Below are positions 29,568 through 38,039 of a DNA stretch of 64,000 nt, piece by piece. The position numbers and the translations under genes are program-made. Position 1 is the stretch's first letter, and each line of letters opens with the position of its first letter. This stretch comes from Marinobacter zhejiangensis (GTDB lineage: Bacteria; Pseudomonadota; Gammaproteobacteria; Pseudomonadales; Oleiphilaceae): assembly GCF_900114775.1 (NCBI RefSeq), contig NZ_FOUE01000004.1:186001-250000 (forward strand), in the 5' to 3' direction. The notes under the pieces are model-generated. The model made no database searches, had not been told where the DNA came from, and was given only the letters and a program-made list of their open reading frames with translations.

Positions 29568-29984
29568 ATGCGTTATATGGAGTCTTTTAATCGACGGCTT
29601 AGAGCGGTTCGTGATCGATTGTCGCTGACGGTCGGAGAGTTGGCCGAGTTGTGTGGGGTGGAGGAGCGAGAGGTGCTGGCTTGGGAGGCCTCTGATCCAA
29701 GGCGTCGCCAATTCCCCAGTGTTTCGGAGCTGATGGATCTGTGCGTGTGCACCGAAACGCCTCTTGAATCCCTGCTGGACTTTGCCGAACCCTACGATGA
29801 GGGGCAATTGGAGCTTCCCGGGCTGGCTTTTGGTAACGGGCAGGATCTGGTGAGGGCGCTGGATGACCTCGATAAGGAGCTTCAAAAGGTTCAGCTGACT
29901 GGGGATGAGGCGGAATTGCTTCGACGCTTCCGGAAGTCCAGTGACGAGAACCGTAAGATGATTCTGCAGTTGCTGGGAGAGTAG
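29568..29984 (+). CDS. Xre-type helix-turn-helix regulator
   Basis: A protein of 138 residues from the ATG at 29568 (AAAGGTAG upstream; an ATG at 29577 is an alternative). Residues about 6-65 form a helix-turn-helix (LRAVRDRLSLTVGELAELCGVEEREVLAWE), and the C-terminus is an acidic helical region ending EAELLRRFRKSSDENRKMILQLLGE. Its target is unknown; it lies between a divergent EamA gene and the convergent galU gene. A 195-codon frame on the opposite strand (29599-30186) lacks recognisable features and is not kept. Confidence 0.75.
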   Translation: MRYMESFNRRLRAVRDRLSLTVGELAELCGVEEREVLAWEASDPRRRQFPSVSELMDLCVCTETPLESLLDFAEPYDEGQLELPGLAFGNGQDLVRALDDLDKELQKVQLTGDEAELLRRFRKSSDENRKMILQLLGE

Positions 29985-30025
29985 AGGGGGGCTCAGGGTG
30001 TGAGGCCTGCCCTGAGCCTGAGCTG

Positions 30026-30862
30026 TTACTTTTCGTTCTTGTAGATGTGTTCGTACACGTAGTTGGTGGCTTCAACGAAACCGTCGATGCTGCCGCAGTC
30101 AAATCGCTTGCCTTTGAATTTGTAGGCCAGCACGCAGCCATTTTTGGCCTGTTGAAGCAGGGCATCGGTGATCTGGACTTCGCCATTCTTGCCGGGGGGT
30201 GTTTGCTCGATGATGTCGAAGATGTCCGGGGTCAGGATATAGCGACCAATAATAGCAAGGTTGCTCGGGGCTTCTTCCGGCGCTGGTTTTTCAACCATGT
30301 CCGTTATCCGGTATAGGCCATCCTTCATGGACTCGCCAGCAATGACACCGTATTTGTGGGTTTCATTCTGAGGTACCTCCTCAATCGCCACAATCGAGCA
30401 CCGGAACTGGTTGTACAGCTTCACCATTTGGGTCAATACACCTTCACCTTCCTCATCGGCAACGCAGAAGTCATCGGCCAGGACTACGGCAAACGGATTG
30501 TCGCCAATGAGGTTGCGGCCGGTGAGAATCGCGTGGCCAAGGCCTTTCATCTCGTTCTGCCGGGTGAAAGCGAAGGTGTTGTTGTCAATCAGTTCGCGGA
30601 TTGATGTCAGTAGGTTTTCTTTGCCTGAACCGGCAATCTGGTGTTCGAGCTCATAGCTGATATCAAAGTGATCTTCAATCGCGCGCTTGCCGCGCCCAGT
30701 CACAAAGCCAAACTCATTGATGCCTGCGTCTGAAGCTTCCTCAACGCCATACTGCACCAGAGGTTTGTTAACAATGGGTAGTATTTCCTTGGGCATGGCT
30801 TTGGTGGCGGGGAGGAACCGGGTTCCGTAGCCAGCAACGGGGAACAGGCACTTCTTGATCAT
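30026..30862 (-). CDS. galU: UTP-glucose-1-phosphate uridylyltransferase
   Basis: Makes UDP-glucose from UTP and glucose-1-phosphate, the entry point for GalE, Ugd and glucan precursors. From the ATG at 30862 the product is 278 residues beginning MIKKCLFPVAGYGTRFLPATKAMPKE, the nucleotidyltransferase signature; AAGGATG precedes it. VVLADDFCV is the metal/nucleotide-binding segment and GKRFDCGSIDGFVEATNY the C-terminal signature. The in-frame start at 30946 would add 28 residues before the conserved N-terminus and is rejected. Confidence 0.95.
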   Translation of the reverse strand: MIKKCLFPVAGYGTRFLPATKAMPKEILPIVNKPLVQYGVEEASDAGINEFGFVTGRGKRAIEDHFDISYELEHQIAGSGKENLLTSIRELIDNNTFAFTRQNEMKGLGHAILTGRNLIGDNPFAVVLADDFCVADEEGEGVLTQMVKLYNQFRCSIVAIEEVPQNETHKYGVIAGESMKDGLYRITDMVEKPAPEEAPSNLAIIGRYILTPDIFDIIEQTPPGKNGEVQITDALLQQAKNGCVLAYKFKGKRFDCGSIDGFVEATNYVYEHIYKNEK

Positions 30863-30995
30863 CTGGGCATCCTTATACAAGGGGGCGGTACGTAAGCGTA
30901 TGAGGGCAGAGTTTAGCGGAGTTGGAAGGTAAGGGGAAAGGTGCATCCTTTTGGCTGGTGTTTTGTTATCAATAAAGGTGTTCCAGTCAGATGGA

Positions 30996-31057
30996 TTGTT
31001 GACAATATTGAATTATCGGCGTAGTTTTCTTCAAAACCTACCAACTATTGTCAACAA
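30996..31057 (+). promoter_or_regulatory. Paired inverted operators and -35 element upstream of the GntR gene
   Basis: TTGTTGACAATA (30996-31007) and its exact reverse complement TATTGTCAACAA (31046-31057) flank 38 bases. Each arm also contains a TTGT-NN-ACAA palindrome, the core shape of FCD-type GntR operators. A perfect TTGACA (30999-31004) lies inside the first arm, and the second ends three bases before the start codon of the regulator. This arrangement predicts autorepression of the GntR gene and perhaps of the prp operon. The -10 is not clear. Confidence 0.7.
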
Positions 31058-31060
31058 ATT

Positions 31061-31741
31061 ATGGCCGAGACTCCTGCTTCCGTAATGACCCGTGCTGATG
31101 AGGCCTTTGATTGTCTGCAAACTGCAATCGTCAAGGGGGAGTTGGCGCCAGGCGAAAAAATTGGCGAAGTGGAGCTCTGCGCACGTTTCAACCTGACCAG
31201 GGGGCCCTTGCGTGAAGCGCTGGGGCGCCTGGAATCACGAGGGTTGCTGGTCCGTCGCCCGCATGCTGGCGTCAGTGTGGTTTCAGTGAGCGTCGCCGAG
31301 CTGCTTGAGCTCTACCGGATTCGTGAGGTAATGGAGGGGCTGGCGGCCCGTCAGGCAGCCGAGCGCATGACGGACGAAGAGATTTCTGCCCTTCAGTCCA
31401 CCCTGGACAGCCACGAGCGTTTGATCGAACAGGCCCAGGGGCAAGCGTATTACCAGGCGGAGGGTGACTACGATTTTCACCACCGCATCGCGACCGGCAG
31501 CCGCAACACCAAACTTGCCCAAATGCTGCTGGGTGATCTGTACTACATGGTTCGAATGTACCGCTATCGGCTCAGCACTTCGGCAGGAAGGCCTCATATG
31601 GCGCTGGGTGAACACCGCCGTATTGTCGAGGCGATTGCTCAGCGTGACGGTGAGCTGGCGGAGTTTCTCATGAAGCGGCATATCAATGCCGCGCGACGCA
31701 ATATCGAGAAAAAGATTGAGGAAGGTCTTTTATCTTTTTGA
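31061..31741 (+). CDS. GntR-family (FCD) regulator of the methylcitrate operon
   Basis: A protein of 226 residues. The N-terminal winged helix (about 10-78; KGELAPGEKIGEVELCARFNLTRGPLREALGRLESRGLL) is typical of GntR, and the C-terminal all-helical FCD domain (about 85-215) has the metal-ligand type segment YDFHHRIATGSRN. GntR regulators adjoin prpBC-acnD-prpF in Pseudomonas-like bacteria and respond to propionate-derived ligands. No Shine-Dalgarno is visible before the ATG, where an operator arm lies instead. prpB starts 43 bases downstream. Confidence 0.88.
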   Translation: MAETPASVMTRADEAFDCLQTAIVKGELAPGEKIGEVELCARFNLTRGPLREALGRLESRGLLVRRPHAGVSVVSVSVAELLELYRIREVMEGLAARQAAERMTDEEISALQSTLDSHERLIEQAQGQAYYQAEGDYDFHHRIATGSRNTKLAQMLLGDLYYMVRMYRYRLSTSAGRPHMALGEHRRIVEAIAQRDGELAEFLMKRHINAARRNIEKKIEEGLLSF

Positions 31742-31784
31742 AATTAAATAAATTTCAACAGCCATCAGGCTAAGGAGTTTGGAA

Positions 31785-32675
31785 ATGTCTACCATCTTGT
31801 CCCCCGGTGCCCGTTTTCGGAAAGCCCTTGAAGAAAACAAGCCTCTTCAGATTGTTGGTACGATCAATGCCTACGCGGCCATGATGGCTGAGCGGATTGG
31901 GCATCAGGCGATCTACCTGTCCGGTGGTGGTGTTGCCAATGCCTCCTATGGTTTGCCTGACTTGGGAATGACTAGCCTGAACGACGTGCTGGAAGATGTT
32001 CGTCGCATTACCTCTGCCAGCTCCCTGCCACTGCTGGTGGACATTGATACAGGCTGGGGTGGTGCATTCAATATTGCCCGTACGGTCCAGCAAATGGAAA
32101 AGGCTGGCGCAGCGGCCGTTCACCTAGAGGATCAAGTGGCCCAGAAGCGGTGCGGTCATAGGCCCAACAAGGAAATTGTTTCCCAGGCTGAAATGGTGGA
32201 TCGCATTAAAGCCGCTGTCGATGCGCGTACCGACGAAAGCTTTTTCATCATGGCTCGCACGGATGCTTTCGCCCAGGAAGGTCTGGATGCTGCCATTGAA
32301 CGAGCTCAGGCTTGTGTAGAGGCGGGTGCAGACGGAATATTTGCGGAAGCGATCAAGACCGAAGAACACTACCGTGCCTTCTCCGAAGCGCTGAATGTGC
32401 CGATTCTTGCCAATATCACCGAGTTTGGTCAGACCGAACTCTGGAACCGTGAACAGCTGGGTGAGTGGGGTGCCGCCATGGTGCTGTATCCTCTGAGTGC
32501 TTTCCGGGCGATGAACAAAGCAGCGGAAACGGTGTATAAGAGCATTCTGGAAGAAGGTGATCAGAAAAAGGTCGTCGACATGATGCAGACTCGCATGGAC
32601 CTGTACGATTACCTGAACTACCACGACTTTGAACAGAAGTTGGACGCGCTGTTTGCCGAAGGCAAGAACAAGTAA
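31785..32675 (+). CDS. prpB: 2-methylisocitrate lyase
   Basis: Cleaves 2-methylisocitrate to pyruvate and succinate in the methylcitrate cycle. From the ATG at 31785 (AAGGAG upstream) the product is 296 residues, the PrpB length. The catalytic loop is KRCGH (Cys123), with metal and substrate motifs VDIDTGWGG and VHLEDQV and the [18 protein letters not shown] segment typical of PrpB rather than isocitrate lyase. A TTG at 31779 in frame is less likely. Confidence 0.96.
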   Translation: MSTILSPGARFRKALEENKPLQIVGTINAYAAMMAERIGHQAIYLSGGGVANASYGLPDLGMTSLNDVLEDVRRITSASSLPLLVDIDTGWGGAFNIARTVQQMEKAGAAAVHLEDQVAQKRCGHRPNKEIVSQAEMVDRIKAAVDARTDESFFIMARTDAFAQEGLDAAIERAQACVEAGADGIFAEAIKTEEHYRAFSEALNVPILANITEFGQTELWNREQLGEWGAAMVLYPLSAFRAMNKAAETVYKSILEEGDQKKVVDMMQTRMDLYDYLNYHDFEQKLDALFAEGKNK

Positions 32676-32746
32676 GCGACACAAAGATCCCAAACCCATT
32701 ACAAGGCGGGATTCCGGATTCCCGCCGAGAACAGGAGTCTAGAACG

Positions 32747-33868
32747 ATGGCAAAAGAACTGAGTGGCGCTGGCCTGCGTGGTCAGGTAGCTGGCAAAACC
32801 GCACTTTCCACCGTAGGTAAGAGCGGTTCTGGCCTGACGTATCGTGGCTATGATGTTAAGGATCTGGCGAACAACTGCATTTTCGAGGAAGTGGCTTACC
32901 TCATCCTCAAAGGTGAACTGCCCAACCAGGAGCAGCTCGCTGCCTACCAAAGCAAGCTGAAAGGTCTGCGTGGGCTGCCTCAGGCACTGAAAGAAGTGCT
33001 GGAGCGTATCCCGGCCTCAGCGCACCCGATGGATGTTATCCGCACCGGTTGCTCCATGCTGGGCAACCTGGAAACCGAAGAAAGCTTTGATCAGCAGCAG
33101 GACGCGACTGACCGCATGCTGGCGGCGTTCCCTGGCATCATTAACTACTGGTACCGTTTCTCCCACGATGGTGTGCGGATTGAAACCGAAACCGACGATG
33201 ACACCATCGGTGGTCACTTCCTGCATCTGCTGCATGGCGAAAAGCCCAGCGAGCTGCATGAGCGGGTCATGAATGTTTCCCTGATCCTGTATGCGGAGCA
33301 TGAGTTTAACGCGTCCACCTTTACTGCCCGCGTATGTGCCTCGACCTTGAGCGATATCCACTCCTGTATTACCGGTGCCATTGGCTCTTTGCGTGGTCCG
33401 CTGCATGGCGGCGCCAACGAAGCGGCGATGGAACTGATCGAAGGCATGAATGACCCTGAACATGCTGAAGAATCCCTGATGGGCATGCTGGCCCGTAAAG
33501 AAAAAATCATGGGCTTCGGGCATGCGATCTATAGCGAATCCGATCCGCGGAACGAGATCATCAAAATCTGGTCTGAAAAATTGGCGGGTGAGAAAGGCGA
33601 CGCCAAGCTGTACGACATTTCCGTACGTTGTGAAGCGGTCATGTGGCGCGAGAAGAAGCTGTTCTGCAACGCGGACTTCTTCCATGCCTCAGCGTACAAC
33701 TACATGGGTATTCCGACCAAGCTGTTTACCCCGATTTTCGTCTGCAGCCGTCTGACAGGCTGGGCAGCTCACGTGATGGAGCAACGTGCGGATAACCGTA
33801 TTATTCGCCCAAGTGCCGAGTACGTTGGTGAAGAGCCCCGCAGCGTTAAGCCGATTGCCGAGCGCTGA
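32747..33868 (+). CDS. prpC: 2-methylcitrate synthase
   Basis: Condenses propionyl-CoA with oxaloacetate. A protein of 373 residues of the short citrate-synthase family. Catalytic residues are visible in GPLHGGANEA (His), MGFGHAIY (His) and CNADFFHASAYNYMGIP (Asp). The N-terminus GLRGQVAGKTALSTVGKSGSGLTYRGYDV and the order after prpB mark it as PrpC rather than GltA, which is longer. A hairpin follows before acnD. Confidence 0.95.
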   Translation: MAKELSGAGLRGQVAGKTALSTVGKSGSGLTYRGYDVKDLANNCIFEEVAYLILKGELPNQEQLAAYQSKLKGLRGLPQALKEVLERIPASAHPMDVIRTGCSMLGNLETEESFDQQQDATDRMLAAFPGIINYWYRFSHDGVRIETETDDDTIGGHFLHLLHGEKPSELHERVMNVSLILYAEHEFNASTFTARVCASTLSDIHSCITGAIGSLRGPLHGGANEAAMELIEGMNDPEHAEESLMGMLARKEKIMGFGHAIYSESDPRNEIIKIWSEKLAGEKGDAKLYDISVRCEAVMWREKKLFCNADFFHASAYNYMGIPTKLFTPIFVCSRLTGWAAHVMEQRADNRIIRPSAEYVGEEPRSVKPIAER

Positions 33869-33889
33869 TCTGGTCGCGACATAGCTGAA

Positions 33890-33914
33890 GGAAAGCCGGC
33901 TGCGCCGGTTTTCC
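33890..33914 (+). terminator. Hairpin between prpC and acnD
   Basis: GGAAAGCCGGC and GCCGGTTTTCC form an 11-base-pair stem (one G-T pair) with a three-base TGC loop. Only CTGTTT follows, so it is probably a partial terminator or an mRNA-stabilising structure, not the operon end. Confidence 0.5.
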
Positions 33915-33951
33915 CTGTTTCAGCCAAAAAAATTGAGAGAGTTTCCTTGCG

Positions 33952-36543
33952 ATGAACACCGAATACCGTAAATCCCTCCCAGGCACCGAGCTTGATTACT
34001 TCGACACCCGCGCGGCGGTCGAGGCTATTCAGCCGGGCGCCTATGCAAAACTGCCGTACACATCTCGCATCTTGGCGGAACAACTGGTTCGCCGGTGTGA
34101 GCCGGAAGCGCTGACCGATTCCCTCAAACAGCTGATCGAACGTAAGCGGGACCTGGACTTTCCCTGGTACCCGGCCCGGGTTGTGTGCCACGACATCCTT
34201 GGTCAGACCGCGTTGGTAGACCTTGCCGGTCTGCGTGATGCGATCGCTGAGCAGGGTGGCGACCCGGCCAAGGTCAATCCGGTTGTCCCAACCCAGTTGA
34301 TTGTGGATCACTCCCTGGCGGTAGAGCACCCTGGTTTCGAAAAGGATGCCTTCCGCAAGAACCGTGAGGTTGAGGAGCGCCGTAACGCCGACCGTTTCCA
34401 CTTCATCAACTGGACCAAAACGGCCTTTGATAATGTGGACGTGATCCCGCCGGGTAACGGCATCATGCACCAGATCAACCTGGAGAAAATGTCTCCGGTG
34501 GTTCAGGTCCGTGGTGGTGTTGCCTTCCCTGACACCTGTGTCGGTACCGACAGCCACACCCCAATGGTGGATGCGCTGGGTGTAATATCCGTGGGTGTTG
34601 GTGGTCTGGAAGCCGAAAACGTCATGCTGGGTAACCCCTCCATGATGCGCCTCCCGGACATCGTAGGGGTGGAGCTGACCGGCAAGCTCAAGCCCGGCAT
34701 TACCGGGACTGACCTGGTGCTGGCGCTGACCGAATTCCTGCGCCGTGAGCGAGTGGTCGGAGCCTATCTCGAGTTCTATGGTGAAGGGGCAGACAGCCTG
34801 TCGGTTGGGGATCGCGCCACGATTGCCAACATGACACCTGAGTACGGTGCAACCGCGGGTATGTTCTTCGTTGATGGCCAGACCATCGATTATCTCAAAC
34901 TGACCGGTCGCGAAGACGAGCAAGTCGCACTGGTCGAAACCTTTGCGAAGGAAACCGGCCTCTGGGCAGACAGCCTCAAGGATGCGGAATACGAGCGGGT
35001 TTTGACTTTTGATATGTCGACGGTTGGTCGCAACTTGGCTGGCCCTTCAAATCCTCACGCCTTGCTGCCGGTTTCCGAGCTGCACAACCGTGGTATCGCC
35101 AAAGCGTGGGAAGAGAAAGAGGGTGAAATGCCGGATGGTGCCGTGATCATCGCGGCCATCACCAGCTGCACCAACACCAGCAACCCCCGCAATATGGTCG
35201 CCGCGGGCCTGATCGCCCGTAACGCGAATAAGCTGGGACTGGTACGCAAGCCTTGGGTGAAAACCTCCCTGGCACCGGGCTCCAAGACGGTCAAGATGTA
35301 CCTCGAAGAAGCCAACCTGCTGCCTGAGCTGCAGGAGCTGGGCTTTGATGTGGTGGCCTTTGCCTGCACGACCTGTAATGGCATGTCCGGAGCCCTGGAT
35401 CCAAAAATCCAGAAAGAAGTCATTGACCGAGACCTGTATGCGACAGCGGTACTGTCCGGCAACCGTAACTTCGACGGCCGTATTCACCCCTATGCCAAGC
35501 AAGCCTTCCTGGCATCTCCGCCTCTGGTCGTTGCCTATGCGATTGCCGGTACCATTCGGTTTGATATCGAGAAGGATGTGTTGGGACACGACCAGAACGG
35601 TAACCCGGTGACCCTGAAAGATATCTGGCCGAGTGACGAAGAGATTGACGCCATCGTCAAGCAAAGCGTCAAGCCTGAGCAATTCCGCCAGACCTATATC
35701 CCGATGTTTGATATCACCAACAAGGAGAAGGAGCAGGGCAACCCGTTGTACGACTGGCGGCCCATGTCGACCTATATCCGTCGCCCGCCGTACTGGGAAG
35801 GCAACATGGCCAAGCAGCGGGAGCTCAAGGGCATGCGTCCGTTGGCGATCCTGCCGGATAACATCACCACGGATCACCTGTCGCCATCCAACGCCATCCT
35901 GCTGGACAGTGCGGCTGGCGCCTACCTCGACAAAATGGGGCTGCCTGAGGAAGACTTTAACTCCTACGCAACCCACCGTGGTGACCACCTGACTGCCCAG
36001 CGGGCGACCCTGGCCAATCCGAAGCTGTTTAACGAAATGGTGAAGGACGATGAGGGCAATGTGAAGCAGGGCTCACTGGCGCGCGTCGAGCCGGAAGGCG
36101 AGGTGATGCGTATGTGGGAGGCCATCGAAACCTACATGACCCGCAAGCAGCCGCTGATCATCGTGGCCGGTGCCGACTACGGCCAGGGCTCCTCCCGTGA
36201 CTGGGCGGCCAAAGGGGTAGCGTTGGCAGGCGTTGAAACCATCGTCGCTGAAGGGTTTGAGCGGATTCACCGGACCAACCTCGTGGGTATGGGAGTGATG
36301 CCTCTGCAGTTTGAAGAGGGTACGACCCGCAATACCCTGGGGCTGGACGGCACGGAAGTCTTCGACGTTGAGGGCGAGCCTGCGCCTCGTGCAACCCTGA
36401 CGCTGGTGATCCATCGTCAGAATGGCGACGTTGAGCGGGTTCCTGTGATCTGCCGCCTTGATACTGCAGAAGAAGTCTCGGTCTATTCCGCCGGCGGTAT
36501 CCTGCAGAAGTTCGCCAAGGAGTTCATGGCGACCGCAAGCTAA
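33952..36543 (+). CDS. acnD: Fe/S-dependent 2-methylcitrate dehydratase
   Basis: An aconitase-superfamily enzyme of 863 residues that dehydrates 2-methylcitrate, replacing PrpD. Cluster cysteines lie in ITSCTNTSNP and FACTTCNGMSGAL. It has the substrate segments TDSHTPMVDALGV and GADYGQGSSRDWAAKG and the C-terminal swivel domain. Context (prpC before, prpF after) separates AcnD from AcnA. AcnD needs the PrpF partner for full function in vivo. Confidence 0.95.
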   Translation: MNTEYRKSLPGTELDYFDTRAAVEAIQPGAYAKLPYTSRILAEQLVRRCEPEALTDSLKQLIERKRDLDFPWYPARVVCHDILGQTALVDLAGLRDAIAEQGGDPAKVNPVVPTQLIVDHSLAVEHPGFEKDAFRKNREVEERRNADRFHFINWTKTAFDNVDVIPPGNGIMHQINLEKMSPVVQVRGGVAFPDTCVGTDSHTPMVDALGVISVGVGGLEAENVMLGNPSMMRLPDIVGVELTGKLKPGITGTDLVLALTEFLRRERVVGAYLEFYGEGADSLSVGDRATIANMTPEYGATAGMFFVDGQTIDYLKLTGREDEQVALVETFAKETGLWADSLKDAEYERVLTFDMSTVGRNLAGPSNPHALLPVSELHNRGIAKAWEEKEGEMPDGAVIIAAITSCTNTSNPRNMVAAGLIARNANKLGLVRKPWVKTSLAPGSKTVKMYLEEANLLPELQELGFDVVAFACTTCNGMSGALDPKIQKEVIDRDLYATAVLSGNRNFDGRIHPYAKQAFLASPPLVVAYAIAGTIRFDIEKDVLGHDQNGNPVTLKDIWPSDEEIDAIVKQSVKPEQFRQTYIPMFDITNKEKEQGNPLYDWRPMSTYIRRPPYWEGNMAKQRELKGMRPLAILPDNITTDHLSPSNAILLDSAAGAYLDKMGLPEEDFNSYATHRGDHLTAQRATLANPKLFNEMVKDDEGNVKQGSLARVEPEGEVMRMWEAIETYMTRKQPLIIVAGADYGQGSSRDWAAKGVALAGVETIVAEGFERIHRTNLVGMGVMPLQFEEGTTRNTLGLDGTEVFDVEGEPAPRATLTLVIHRQNGDVERVPVICRLDTAEEVSVYSAGGILQKFAKEFMATAS

Positions 36544-36566
36544 GGGCGACTGCTCTTTATGGCTAG

Positions 36567-36591
36567 GCCCTCCCCGGAGAACGGGGAGGGC
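36567..36591 (+). terminator. GC-rich hairpin between acnD and prpF
   Basis: GCCCTCCCC (36567-36575) pairs perfectly with GGGGAGGGC (36583-36591) around seven bases. There is no T-run, so an mRNA-stability or attenuation role is more likely than full termination. Confidence 0.45.
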
Positions 36592-36645
36592 TCAAACGAT
36601 TCATGCAAAAGGCCTTGTCCTTTCCCATCTTCAAGGAACAAACAC

Positions 36646-37833
36646 ATGCCCCACGCCCCTCAAGTCAGAATTCCCGCCACTTATATGCGTGGTGGCACCA
36701 GCAAAGGCGTGTTCTTCCGCCTGCAGGATCTCCCGGAAGCTGCCCAGACTCCGGGCCCGGTCAGGGATGCGATCCTGTTGCGTGTGATTGGTAGCCCGGA
36801 CCCCTATGGCAAGCAGATTGATGGCATGGGCAATGCCACCTCCAGCACCAGCAAGACGGTCATTCTGTCGCAGAGCGCTCAGCCGGACCACGACGTCGAC
36901 TACCTTTTTGGTCAAGTGTCGATCGACCAACCCTTTGTGGACTGGAGCGGGAACTGTGGCAACCTGACGGCGGCCGTAGGTGCATTCGCAATCAACAGCG
37001 GTTTTGTTGCAAAGGATCGGATTCCTGAGAATGGCACCTGCACGGTTCGGATCTGGCAGGCCAATATCAAGAAAACCATCGTCGCCCACGTACCAATTAC
37101 CAACGGCGAGGTTCAGGAAACCGGAGACTTTGAGCTTGATGGTGTGACCTTCCCGGCTGCGGAAGTGCAGATTGAGTTCATGAATCCAGCCGACGGTGAG
37201 GGATCAATGTTTCCGACGGGTAACCTGGTGGATGACCTGGAAGTGCCTGGGGTCGGAACCTTCAAGGCGACCATGATCAATGCCGGGATACCTACTATCT
37301 TCTTGAACGCTGCAGATATCGGTTATCAGGGAACTGAGCTTCAGGAAGCCATTAACGGTGACCCCGAGGCATTGGCCAGATTCGAGACGATTCGTGCCCA
37401 TGGCGCCCTGAAAATCGGACTGATTGGCTCCGTCGAAGAAGCTGCAGCCCGCCAGCACACTCCCAAGATTGCCTTTGTTGCTCCTCCTCAGGATTACCTG
37501 TCGTCAAGCGGCAAGCAGATCTTGGCGTCGGATGTGGATGTCCTGGTTCGCGCTTTGTCCATGGGCAAGCTCCACCATGCCATGATGGGTACGGCTGCTG
37601 TTGCTATTGGTACTGCTGCTGCTATCCCAGGAACTCTGGTCAACCTGGCTGCAGGTGGTGGTGAGCGAAAGGCCGTTCGTTTTGGCCATCCCTCCGGAAC
37701 CCTTCGAGTAGGTGCAGAGGCTCGGGAAGAAGGTGGTCAGTGGGTGGCGACCAAAGCGGTGATGAGCCGGAGTGCCCGCATTGTGATGGAAGGGTGGGTG
37801 AGAGTGCCGGGGGACACAATCAACTTGGCCTGA
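36646..37833 (+). CDS. prpF: 2-methylaconitate cis-trans isomerase
   Basis: From the ATG at 36646 (AAGGAA upstream) the product is 395 residues, starting MPHAPQVRIPATYMRGGTSKGVFFR, the conserved PrpF N-terminus; an in-frame start at 36559 would run through the hairpin region. It is a diaminopimelate-epimerase-like two-domain fold with GNCGNLTAAVGAFAI and GTAAAIPGTLVNLAAGGG. PrpF isomerises the 2-methylaconitate product of AcnD. It is the last gene of the propionate operon. Confidence 0.94.
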   Translation: MPHAPQVRIPATYMRGGTSKGVFFRLQDLPEAAQTPGPVRDAILLRVIGSPDPYGKQIDGMGNATSSTSKTVILSQSAQPDHDVDYLFGQVSIDQPFVDWSGNCGNLTAAVGAFAINSGFVAKDRIPENGTCTVRIWQANIKKTIVAHVPITNGEVQETGDFELDGVTFPAAEVQIEFMNPADGEGSMFPTGNLVDDLEVPGVGTFKATMINAGIPTIFLNAADIGYQGTELQEAINGDPEALARFETIRAHGALKIGLIGSVEEAAARQHTPKIAFVAPPQDYLSSSGKQILASDVDVLVRALSMGKLHHAMMGTAAVAIGTAAAIPGTLVNLAAGGGERKAVRFGHPSGTLRVGAEAREEGGQWVATKAVMSRSARIVMEGWVRVPGDTINLA

Positions 37834-37935
37834 TCACCCATGGTGGCGCGGCATTTGGAGGGAAATTCGTCAGAATGCCGTGACCTTATCGAGATTCACT
37901 CCGGTAAACTGTGAGCCAGTGGGGGTGGTCAATAA

Positions 37936-37963
37936 TTGCAGTTTGAATCATTTGCGGTACAAT
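37936..37963 (+). promoter_or_regulatory. Candidate promoter of the exopolysaccharide locus
   Basis: TTGCAG (37936-37941) and TACAAT (37958-37963) are 16 bases apart, about 75 bases before the first polysaccharide gene. A 7-base inverted repeat (CGGCAT and one more T, 37849-37855, with AATGCCG, 37874-37880) lies upstream but has no T-run. No JUMPstart/ops element is recognisable. Confidence 0.35.
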
Positions 37964-38039
37964 CCCTAGGAATTTTTTAATCGCCGCGGCATCGGATGCC
38001 CGGAGTCCTTTTAAGTGTGGAACGGCGCAAGGAGTTGAC

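Noticed and set aside
29599..30186. Minus-strand frame of 195 codons across the Xre gene and the galU end
   Set aside because: It conflicts with the helix-turn-helix protein and with GalU in another frame; it is rich in Pro/Ser/Arg without a domain.
33769..34923. Minus-strand frame of 384 codons opposite prpC and acnD
   Set aside because: It runs antisense across two well-supported genes, with no domain and no ribosome site.
35047..35988. Minus-strand frame of 313 codons opposite acnD
   Set aside because: Antisense shadow of the aconitase-like gene with no recognisable features.
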